Below are positions 37,501 to 49,500 of a stretch of DNA of 64,000 nucleotides, in pieces. The position numbers and the translations under genes were made by a program. The DNA is taken from NCBI GenBank assembly GCA_011009095.1, contig VTPC01000017.1:176433-240432 (forward strand). Reading direction: 5' to 3'. Position 1 is the stretch's first letter, and each line of letters begins with the position of its first letter. Under the pieces are notes generated by a model, which had not been told where the DNA came from, searched no databases, and saw nothing but the letters and a program-made list of their open reading frames with translations. Source of the DNA: Ignelater luminosus. Lineage: Eukaryota > Arthropoda > Insecta > Coleoptera > Elateridae.

Positions 37501-40500
37501 ACTGTCTCGATTACCTACACGGTAAATCCGGCCCTGCGCCCCCTTCCCATTACCGACTCAGAGCTAGTAAGCAAACAGTTCTTTTATATTAGTTAGATTA
37601 TTAGCAGGATCACCAAGTTTTTTTGGCCGTAACAAATTAGACTGTAAGAATTTTTTGAGTTTCTGCTGTATACTGAAAGATTACTGTACGAAGACTCTTT
37701 AGAAAATAACACACCAGTAGACAATAGAGCACAAGAAAGTTTCCAAGATCTTGAAAAATACATGAATTTACACAAGAAAAAATCAAAAATAAGAACAATA
37801 CATTTCTTTAGAGAGAATATGTTTTAAGCCAGAAACCCAAGTGACTTGGTAACAGCACCATCACTCTGGGATGAGTTCCTCTTCGGATATCAGGATAATT
37901 TATGCATTTATGATATGCATAAATATCGTCAGAATCTTCTATTCATTTTTGACTCTTTTTAGATTGTTTGGTAGATTAACAGTAAATGAAAAACAATAAT
38001 TAAATAATAAAACAAACATCTAACTATAAATATATATAGTATAATCATATACCCTTCTATTTTAAAGGTATAAGTACTTAGAGGAATTGATAGAAAAATT
38101 CACATTGATCTTGCGTTAAAGTGAAACATGGCATTTGAGATCAAAACGGGCATTTAAATAATAATAAATGTTCTCAAATAATTATAATGGTGTACCTGAA
38201 TCTGTCTTCCTTGATACGTAATTTCAATTCTCCATTCTCCTGGTTCGTCAGGTTTAAATGTAGCACTATTAGTACCATCTACAGTTTGTAATGGGCAATT
38301 TAAAGGACGGCCATGTGGACTGTAAGCTGTTACACGAATATCTTCCCTCTTAGGTGCACCTATTGCAAAGAAACAAAATTAATTATAATGAAATTTAAAA
38401 ATACAAGAAAATTAAATGTATAACCTGTTGCGTTGACTAGAACTTGAACAAGTGATCCAAGAGCACAAGGTGCCATTCCTGGTGGTGCAACTTCAACAAG
38501 CGGTGGTAAAGCTCTAAAGTAATGTTTTGATGAAACTTCTTGTGATTCGTAGTACACTATTATCTCGTGCATGCCCACTCTCTGAGGTATATAACTGCCA
38601 TGACCTTGCTTTAGATTTCTTATTGCATACAGTTTATTATCTGGAGTTCTCACTTCTGCTGAAAGGTGCCTGTATGACAGCGATGAATCTAATATTGTGA
38701 TTTGGAAGTGCGTCTAAAACAATAACACAAAATATATTTTTTTTTCAAAAAAATTATATAAATGAAGGACAAAGTTAAATAAATAATAATAGTACTCACT
38801 GGTTCACCAACACGACCAGAGGTACTATCAAGCCTAACATTAATAAGATCGTATAATGGTGGTCGTTCTGGTATCCACTGATAATGAGCAGCGTAAGCCA
38901 TTACACCAAGGTGTTCTACGTGCGTATCAGCCATGTCCTTTGCAGATAATATGGGCTGTACACCTACAATGAGTCATAGTAGCATTTTATGATAATAACT
39001 GGAAGGTCGGTATATTGAATAAATAATGATTTTGTAACTATAATAAAATAAAATTATTTTAATTACTTCGTATAGGTTCTTCTCTTATGTATTTATAATA
39101 TTATGCATAAATTTATCAAAAATTCAAGGCCAACACGTGTGTTTCAATAATAGAAATATTTGAAGAATTGCAATTAGAATTTAATTTGTTTTTTAAGAAT
39201 AATTACATATTATAAACCCATAGAGTAAATGAAGTGTTTTCAACATTTAAAAAAAATTAAATTTAAATGTGATTTGTTTATGCAGTTTTTTTTATTAGTA
39301 AATTGATACTCAAGGCTGATGTATGTAAATGAAGTACTATGCGTATGCAGTGATGATATGGTGCTATTGTATTGTAAACATTACTGTATACAGGGTTCTT
39401 TATGATAATAAAGTTTTACAGTTTAAATTTGCTTCATAGATTCTATTAACTCTTTGCTGTCGAAAAAGTGCAAAGAAAACATTAAACAATTATTAGCACT
39501 TATTCAAAAAAAATGTTAGCTAGAAGAAACACAGTTGGTAGTTTTGTGATAAATAGACAAAGAAAAAGATTTGAATATCTGAATTAAAACTATTAAACTG
39601 TATTTCTTTCAATAAAAACGATTTCTTATGCAACATCAGTCTTATTGGTTAGCAAGGAAAATCGAGGATAATTACAGGTTCTTGAATCAACAAACGGTGA
39701 AAAAGATATTTCCTATTCCAAACGTTGAAGAACAGTTCGAGTCATTATTTGGAGCAACATTGTTTTCCAGTTTGAACTTAGCTCATGGTTATTTACAGAT
39801 TCTTCCTAGTGAAGGTGTTGAACCTACAACCGCTTTTACTACTCCAGATGAGACGGCCAATTAATGGTATTTGGACTAATTAACTAATGGCATTGTATTG
39901 AGACATTTAGGAAATAGAGTCGTATTGAATCATTTCGACGATATACTAATACCAGCAACAACTTGGGAAAAAATGTTTTGTAAACTGTCTTTAGTGTTTA
40001 AAGGTTTACAAGATGCTAATTTGACTTTAGGTGTTGCAAAGTGCCGATTTGGAGTTAGATCTGTAGACGTTTTAGAATTTACTATTTCTGGGCAGGGAAT
40101 TTCTAAAACTAAAAGCTATTTCTGATTTCCAGGTACCTAAGAATGTAACAGAAGTACGGCAGTTCTAGGATTTGAGTAGCTTTTTTCGAAGATTTGTCAA
40201 GAATTATGCAATTTGGCCAAGAAAAAAGCAGGTTTTATGTGCAGTCAAGAACAATATTCTTCTTTTGTAAATTTACGACAAGTACTGATTATTTACAACT
40301 CCTGTCCTTTAGTTATACAATCTAAAAACAGAGACAGAAGTACATACAGACGCAAGTTCTTTGAGTTTGGGAGGTGTTTTACTCCAATCTAATAATATTG
40401 GAGAGCTTCATGGAGTTTACTATGCATGATAGGAAACTACCGATGTCGAATTCCGTAATCAGCCATCAAAGTTGAAATTAATGGCAATTGTGCCGACCTT

Positions 40501-43500
40501 GAGATGGTTAAGAAACTTGTTGTTGTTACTGAATGCCAAGCTATAATATATTTCAATACACACAGAACAAAGAATCTTCAGTTAGCTAGATTGTCTTTGT
40601 TCATGTAAGAATTTGATTACGAGATTAAGTATCGCCCTGGTAATAAAATAAAGCACGTAGATGCGTTATCGGGAACACCAGCTGGGGAACCAAAAGAAAC
40701 AATGGAAAAGATACATAAGAAAAGTTGGAAGTTTTTACTGTTCTGGCGGAAAAAGAACATATTTTGATTATTCAAAGAAGTGATCCAGAATTGAGACAAA
40801 AATAGATAAAACGAGAGATCAGTTGAAGAAAGCAATGAAGGAAGAGGCTACATATTAGATGAAAGAAGACTTCTGAAGAATGTAACTGTCGAGAAAGATA
40901 ACAGAATACTTCACGTAATACCCAAATTCGTAAGGAAGAGTATAGCAGTAAAGCTTCGCAGTTTGATGGGACATTTTAGGATCGATAGAACTGTGACAAA
41001 GATTATGGAAAAGTATCGGTTTCCGAAAATGAGAAATTATGTGAAGAATCATATTAGAGCCTGCGTGGAATGTTTAATAGGCAAAATTCCAGGTGGTAGA
41101 CAACCAGGTTAATTACATCCTCTTTCTGTGCCAAACCGACAATTTGAAAGAGTGCACATAGACCATTTATTCCCATTTGTTTTAAATAAGAAAAATAATA
41201 AGTTTATACTAGTTATCATTGATGCATCAACAAAGTTTGCCTGCTTAAAGAAATGTATGAATCTGTATGGGACGCCAGAGAGTTACATACGAGGTGTGTG
41301 AGAAAAGTAATGAGACTGGCAACACTGCGGGAGATCTGGCAACGTTGTGTCTACCGGCCTGTGCTAAACCGGTTTGTTTATCGCTTCCACTTCCTCAGTC
41401 CGAGTTACAACTCCGTACAGCTAACACATTATTTTTGACAGCGCCATCAGTGAAGTTGTGTTTTTGTTGTGTGTTAGAGAAATGGAGCATCGGAATTTAG
41501 AGCAACGTTGTGCAATAAAGTTTTGTGTTAAACTTGGTGAATCCGCGAGTGTGACTTTTGAAAAGTTGAAAAAGGTCTATGGGGAACAGTGCTTATCAAG
41601 AGCACAAGTTTTCCGCTGGCTCAAATCATTTTTGGACGGCCGAGAACACGTTGAAGATGAACCTCGCTCAGGGAGACCTTCAACTTCAAAAACTGACGAA
41701 AACGTTGAGCGTGTGAGGGCTTTTGTGAGATCAGACCGTCGTTTAACAATAAGGATGATGAGTGAACAGTTAAATTTAAACACTTTCACCGTGCATCAAA
41801 TTTTGACAGACATCATGACAATGCTCCGTGTCACACAACAATTTCCATCAGTGAATTTTTGACCTCAAAACGCATTACTGTTGTTCCTCATCCCCCCTAT
41901 TCACCTGATTTGAGTCCTTGTGACTTTTTCCTTTTCCCGAAATTGAAACATGTCCTAAAAGGACGTCATTTTGGAATTCTGGAGAACATTCAAAAGACTG
42001 TGACCGACCAGTTAAAAGCCATACCAGTTGAAGACTTCCAGCGCTGCTACCAAGAGTGGGAACAACGACTCTGCCGGTGTATAGCTGCCCAAGGGAACTA
42101 CTTTGAAGGGGATAACATTGTTGTTTAAAAAAAATAAAAACTTTGGTTAGTACGAAATCAGTCTCATTACTTTTCTCACATACCTCGTATGTCAATACAT
42201 CAGAAGAATCCAGAAATTTTGTATGTAAACATACATTCAGTTCAACACGTCAAGTCAAACGTGTTTATCGAACCTTATTAGCTACACTAATTACAGAAAA
42301 TGTAGAAAAAGGTGACCAGGATGAACATTTTAGCAGTAATGCAACAAAATTTGAATGTAGTCGTTAACAGAACTACGGAAAAATCATCATTTAGGATTTT
42401 ACATGGATTGTAAAGATAGTAGTCCCAGCAAAGTAGCAGATAAAGAAAAGGATAAATTGGACAATGCCAGTAGAAACACAAGATAAAATGAAATAGGAAA
42501 TTAGAGAACATCAAGAGTAAAGTCAAACATGTTTCAACAAGAAGAGATTTTTAGAAGATGAACAAGGTAAATTACAATGAAGATATAGAGATCCATTTTT
42601 GGTAACTAAAGTCCTTCCTAATGATACGTTCCATATTTCAAAAATCAGACAAAATGGCGAAAACATTATTCGATGCACGACAGTACACGTATTCTAGCTG
42701 TTATTAGTTTTGTGATAACCACAGAAAGAAAAAGATTTGATAATTTGAGTCAGAAATATTGAAGATTTCTATTTATCATTATTCCTTTGAGTTTAATACA
42801 ATTAGGATAGGACTTGACCAAACAATTCAGATCTTATGTCTTATGTTATTCTTTCAAAATTTTTCATGCAGTTTTTAGTTTTCAATATGGTTCTTTTGTT
42901 ACATTGTTTTCGTCTTAAATAAGATTGTGTTTCAAAAGGCAAACTATAGTAGTGTAATTGAGTCTGGCGTTCGAATAAAGAACTTTATAATATAAAAAAA
43001 ACTTGCAAACCTTATTAGGGCCTCTCTGATATTTACACATTTTAGGGAATTAGCATCAAGACAACGACAAATTCAATACCATTAAAAATATTACGATAGG
43101 TATTAACGTAATTAAATCTCGTGAATGAGACAGTAGCAACACCAAACCTGGAAATTTAACTTGTGAAATCATATCTATTTAATTACTAGTTTCCACTTAA
43201 GCCTAACCATTGGACTGTTCTTGAGGAATCTTCCAATACAGTAGTTAGTAATAAAGTAAGAAATTCAGTATGAATGAAGTCAGACCAAAACAGACGCCCT
43301 CTCATCTGACTTTCTATATTTCTGTGATTTGAAATACAAAACGACGCGACGCCATCTGGGTTTTCTAAACTAGATAGATCAAAAACGGTGAAGCTACGCG
43401 TAATTATCTAACTATTAGTGTGTACATGTAGACACCTTTAAGAGTAAATGCCTCTAATGAAGCATCTGTCTGTTTAGACAGTAATCTACCTTATTCAATA

Positions 43501-46500
43501 ATAAGATAAGATATTTTGATTTTGTCCAACAAATATATTTTGAAGATCTTTGCTAAAATATTGTTTCCAAAATGATATTACACCTTATCTTAGTGTATTT
43601 TGAAATTGCTGATGCATCTTAGATGCTATACCTGTTTGTCCATAATCTTAAATACCACACTAAGTATAAATGTTCCTTTCCAAAATATTTTATTATTTAA
43701 TACTGTGAGATAAAATTTAAAAAAATCTAAGACTATATGTAGAATAAATTCTTAAATCGTAAAAAAATAAATCTTCTTTGGTTTGATGCATCTCTAAACT
43801 TAATCGAAAGGTACCTTATATGTTTAGGCACAATGTCAGTGAAGAAAAAACGCTACTTCCCCTTCTATTGAATTAAAAATTAAAAAGCTCACACGTCCAG
43901 ATACCACCTCGTTAGGGTTTTGCAATCTTGTAGCTTTCACTAACCTATCTACAAACCTGATGACATAACACAAAATACTCGACTTCTTTGTATCGGTAGA
44001 AGTATGAGCTTCAGTAATTGAAACGCTAAGTTCACTCCGTTCTTGTGTTTTCTTTTTGAGCAACTAATAATAATAAGTAGGTCTGAATTCTAATAGTCGT
44101 GTAACTTTGCCTACCATTTAGTATCATTAAACGGTAAACCATAGTGTGCTATGGTACTCCAGCTAAAAGATCGATGTCATAGTTCTTTCTTAATGCTCAG
44201 ACACGATGTGCCTACGACCATAGTATTTTAGATAGTTACGTGAAATCACCACACAAGAAGCAGATTTATTATTCTGCTACAGTTTCTGACATTAGAAAAT
44301 TCAATCGTTTAATAATTTTAATTTTTCCCTCAATTTTAGTAAAACAGTGTCCTACTTTTTATCGTAAATAACCCTGTATAACTAATAAGTTTAAATTTAT
44401 AAATTAGAAGTAATATTTAATTAATAAAATACAAATAATAATAATAGAAAGTTAATTACCAAGACGCTTGCCAGCTTCTAGAGCTTGATATAAGTTGGAT
44501 TCCCAATGACTTGGATCACTTCTAAGTTTATCAGGTGCCGGGGCCGATCCTCCCAATGATCTAATGATCTCACATATGGCCTTACCATCATTCCAGTCGG
44601 ACTGCAACAGAGTCATAAAGTAATTAAGATGTCATTCACTTTATTAATTACAATTTTCATACGTTAAGCAATTTTTAAAACTTCCAACCAAATATAACCA
44701 ACAGTCGTACTTAAATCTCTTTGCTGTACATACATTAAAATCTCTTGTATTAAAATGCAATTATTGTTTTCTTATTAATTCTCATGATAGTGTTTCACTT
44801 TAAGATTTTTAAATTTAAGATTAATCATACATGAGTTTTCTATATATAAACAATAACCTTGAAAGAATTAAGATGAAGAAAGCAAGTCGCAAATTAACAA
44901 TAGACAACAAAGAATTGTGAGGAAACAAAAGACCTTCTCATGAGATATAAATACTTGAAATAATTCTAAATTATTTTTTAAATTATAAAATTTGTTATTT
45001 AGTTTACCAAAAAAATAAACAAACAATATTAATGAACATAGCAATAAGAATCTAGTATAGTTTGTTTAATAGATTGATTGGTGATTCATATACAGATATG
45101 ATTTTATAAAGTATAAATAAATAAGAAATTAAGGAAATTTATTTTGTTTCTTCAAAGATCATTCCCGTAACCTTGTTTTTGAAGAAAACAATTATGAGTA
45201 GAGTTGTCGTGTTCCCACCGAATTATTTATATGGGATACCCAAATTATAAGCAAATTACTACAAACTTTACCTACATATTTCGATTTGCTTGTTTATTAA
45301 TATTTTTCTGTTTTTGCTATGAAGCATTCACTATTATTGATTATGCAAGTACAACATTTACACATGTCTGAAGTTTTTTGTAACTTGTAGACAGGAAGAA
45401 CACATACTACAACATCGTTACAAACGCAAACGTTCAGATAAATCAAATTGCGCTATACATTTACTTGAACATAATCACCCAATGATTCCACAAAATAACA
45501 TAGCATTTTTATACTTTTGCCCCCATAAAAGCAAGTTGGATGTCATAAAAGTTTTGGAAATTTACAGACACAGACAGACACAAGATAATTTTAATCAACT
45601 AGCTGAGCTCATAAACTCGTCATTACTAAATGTTTTGAAAAAAATCGAGTTGCTCAAAAACCATCCTTGATATCTGGACTGTGATCGAGTGACTTATTCT
45701 AACATTGACAATATGTAGTTTCGAAACACGTTTTGGGTTTATTTAATAAAATCATCTGTAGAACTTTTAAAAACCTGTGTTTCATTTGGTTTGGTTTAGT
45801 TTCAGCTCCTCACAAAGTCTCAGTCCTCTTTATCCTGATAATAGCGTGTAAAGTATACCAAGCCCTGTTTAAAAAGTATATGCAGTAAGAGGGTATTCCC
45901 AAGAGTTCCATCCTCCAGCCCTTCCTCTTCACTTTTTATTACCAGGACGTTTCCGACCCCCGAAACACGGACCAATATGCTGACAACATCGCCCCATAAA
46001 CATCGTTTCGTAACGCCACAGAAAAATCCCAAACCTCCAAAAGACCTATACAAAAATAGGTAATAGGTCATTTTGTTTCCCTGTTGTAACCAAAACGCAA
46101 TCGAGAAATTTAATCATGCAGACGTCCGCCTGGAACATTGAAGCTCCAACGCCTCAAATTTTCTTCTTTACCCACGTTGAGGTGAAGTGACAGTTGAAGT
46201 GCTGGCTAAATGTTGTTCAGCAGATTTACCATTTTGTCACGACACCGCCATCTGTGACCGTTCGACTCCGATATAACGAGGTCATCTATAGAAGAATGTT
46301 CAGTCTAGATCGTTTCTACCTTCTACGTATTTAAACATTTCCACACCCCCTTCCAGTTCAAAAGACACAAAAGCATCTTTTAGCGAACCATGCAGTTCAT
46401 GCTGATATCATCAAATACTAATAGCACTAGATGGGGGAATATTTGTTTGGAGATTTCTTCAATATTAACAACAACAGAACTATTTATTATCGATAAAATG

Positions 46501-49500
46501 ACGGAGAAATTCATTAATTATTAAGAAGATTGCATTAATGAAAAATCACAAAATAATCACAAGTACAACATTGTTCACAGCAGAGCGCAATTCCAGATTT
46601 TTTGTATTGTCAAAATCGACCATCAAATCTGCACGCTCAAACAAGAATTGTTACTAAGTAGTTACAAACACCGCTGCAGTTACTGCACTGTTCTCAACCA
46701 TCATCCAATGGTTTGTCAAACAGCATCTAATGTTTCTAACAATGACATTACAAATCTCTTGTTAAAGTTATGTTGCTTAAACAAATTGAAGTAGGTTCAC
46801 CGCGAAAATGTGCTTAGACATACACCGGCCTTCTTAGTAACACTAACAACTTGACCTTAAAATTGCAAAAGACCTCGAAACTAAACCCTTGTAATTGTAC
46901 GTGACTTGGCTTAGTGGTTAAAGCAAATAAATGCCGGAACATGTCAACGTCAGCAGTGCCTTCCTCACCGACATCAACACAGCTAGAAACCGCCGCACCG
47001 TGGTACGCAAAATATCATCGAAATAAAATAAAAATAAAAAATACTGCATCAGGCTGCTTCTGTGTGAGTCAAGTGTCGCCATCACAGATAGCTTGGTGAA
47101 GAACAGAACCTGATTATGAATCAGCATAGATAGCCTGATAGAGAGCAAAGCTCAAATACGGGTTTCTGAGATAGTCAAACAAAATCCATAAAGAAACACC
47201 ACCAGGGATATGAGATTAGCACCCATCTGGATTATTAGAAGCTGATACTTCCACTAGTTTAGTTAAAAACATTTTACTCGGTTTACCAACCAAGAAAAGA
47301 AGCGATCATTGTACTGCAATGGATGGGTATTATCCGTAAATAAAGAACCCTAAATGTGGTGAATCTTGCCAGGAGAAGTCACGTTAAGATAATCATCTCA
47401 TTCCACAGCAACCATAAGATGCAGCCATGTGATGTCTCCGATGAATCCTTTGAAGCTTTATTGTTTGGCTGAGTGTAGCTACAGTTCGATTACGAATGAT
47501 GCAAGCAGTTCTTAGGTATCTATCTGATCTTTACCCACGCAATAAGCATATCTTCATTTTTAGGAGACTTGGTTGTTCCAGTAAATGCAGAGAGTTTATT
47601 CACGTTATATCTCAGCATTTCCATCAGTACCCTCAGTTCTCAAAACTCCATTTATCCATAACAATAAAACGCTTTTTTATAGAACGAACGCAAAATGCAT
47701 AGAGAACTAACACTAGTGCTGAGGTAAAAGTTGTCAGCTTACCTTACAAACAGCTTTAAACCAAGTAAAGGCAAGAAATCAAAATTATCCAAAGTTCAAG
47801 ACCTCAATAAGTATCGAAGCTTTTTGATTTACACAGTGCGCTGCGTCAAAAACATCAATATTACGCAGAAAATGAATTAGACCTAATTTGCATAAAATGT
47901 AATTCTCTGCATTTTACGTTTTTTGCTCTGCAATACTTCCAGAGTCAGTATTCAAGTAAAATTAAATCTTGACATCCTTGATCGGCGTTGACGTCACTAG
48001 AATTAGTATATAGCACGAAGGGGGCAAGTGACACATGTTTTAAAGGTATTTTTATATTCTACACAACCAGGTAAATGTTCTAGAAATCTATCAATTATAG
48101 ATTTCAAGAGAAAAAAGGCCAACTTTTCAACAAGATAGTCCACCTCCGCATTTTCATAATTATTTGCGTGCGACAGGTTTTGGATGAACATTCTTCAAGG
48201 TATTGGATTGCAAAAGAGGTGTACAGACAGATTTTTTTGCGGACAAATGCCTAAAATAAAAACTTTACGATTTCAGAAGAGGATTTGCAAACAACCTGCA
48301 TTAATGCAAGAAAGTTGGAAAACAGCCAGAAGTAAACTTTAATCTTTCGATAACTTGAACCCCCCCCCGTGCTAGCTGTTTAAAATTTTCAAGGAAGCTG
48401 TTATAGAACGCACGGTAGTGGATTTTGGGGTATGATTTTTTTTAATCAAAATCCCTCCCAAAATTCAAAATTCATCCGTTCTGTCAACGTTTTTAAAATT
48501 CATTTTATGACGAGTTATTGAGGGGCCAGGTTTTTATTGAAACATGTGTACAACAAGAAATTAGTTTTCTACGTCAGTAAATAGGACATATCTAACATTT
48601 TAAATCAAAAGAAGAAACTGCAGAGAAATAAAGAAGCAAATTATGTTACGACTTAATTACCGGAACATGTGTATGCTATTCTTTGAGTTTTTATGTTCCT
48701 AAAATAATTTTTATTATACTGCAGACCTACATACTACACAACATAACCTACCAAGGTTGCATGACCTCCGAACAAGACATAAACATTCAAGGACTTGGAA
48801 ATAAAAATAATTTACCCTAATTTGGAACTATACGGACTGCCCATCTTAGTCATCAAATTTAATTTACGAAATCAAGACAGTTTCAGATACAATCTCAAAT
48901 TGTTATAATATTGGCATTAAATTAATAAATTCTAGACGATTGTGTAAGATAAAACATTGCATTATTTACTTACGGTAAAATTGTTAACGCCTCTCTCAAG
49001 TCTGGAATTAACCCATCTTAATGTAGCATGAAATCCTGGAGATCCTGGTTTCATGAAGTAAGATAAATATGTCATTCCGGATAGTTCATCCAACCATGGT
49101 GAAGCCAAATATTCTGGTTCAAGTACCGCAGGAATACCCAAATCTCGTTGAGCAATATTCATAGCTCGACGGCAATTTTCGATTCCATTATTTTTATCTG
49201 AAATGCGAGAATAGCAATTGTAAGTTGTACTTATCTTATAATTAGATCTGGTATTGTTAAGAATAACACGATGTTTCTTAAACTGGCTGTTAATAAAGTA
49301 GTTAAGGTCAAGATATTTAAAGTAGTTTCACTTTAATTTTTGTTTTTTAGTACATATTTAAGACACTTTTTGAATAAAACAAACCTAATTTTCTCCAATG
49401 CGGGAACAGTCCTGGTTTACAGTAATCGATAAGAGCTGAAAGAAGGATTCCAGAATTCCAATCCGTGGTTAAATTGTTAACTTTGCATTCAGGCAATACT

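Larger units (their letters stand above)
35914..38195 (-). other. jbug intron, 2.3 kb
   Basis: Holds a dispersed repeat copy at 36877-37050 and a hAT-like MITE at 37287-37536. A short local duplication of GAGAGTTATTCGAGATTTCT/GAGAGCTATTCAAGAATTCT type occurs near 36040 and 36130. No gene seen. Confidence 0.65.
39520..42790 (+). mobile_element. Degraded Ty3/gypsy LTR retrotransposon
   Basis: Plus-strand pol pieces in canonical order: reverse transcriptase (YRFLNQQTVKKIFPIPNVEE, GATLFSSLNLAHGYLQI, HFDDILIPAT), RNase H region (EVHTDASSLSLGGVLLQ, IKYRPGNKIKHVDALSG), integrase H2C2 finger (GHFRIDRTVTKIMEKY, CVECLIGK) and core (FERVHIDHL, VIIDASTKF). The integrase continues after the mariner insertion (RQVKRVYRTLLATLITEN) to FLVTKVLPNDTFHISKIRQN. 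Stops and deletions are frequent. Gag and protease are not seen. A related ~60-bp block (TAGTTTTGTGATAA then GAAAAAGATTTGA) flanks the element at ~39540 and ~42705, possibly remnants of the long terminal repeats. It is antisense to jbug. Confidence 0.8.
38964..44459 (-). other. jbug intron, 5.5 kb, with nested transposons
   Basis: More than half is a degraded Ty3/gypsy element (about 39520-42790) that carries a mariner derivative. The part from 42800 to 44459 is AT-rich; a BEN/gene-like signal is absent and small frames there look like chance. Confidence 0.65.
44602..48973 (-). other. jbug intron, 4.4 kb
   Basis: Holds a Penelope-like relic (45386-45740), a LINE relic (45780-46140) and a possible SINE start (from ~46900). 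The part from 47200 to 48970 includes a C-run near 48361 and otherwise shows nothing I recognise. Confidence 0.6.

Noticed and set aside
48360..48370. C-run considered as a regulatory or structural motif
   Set aside because: A single homopolymer with no partner or context.
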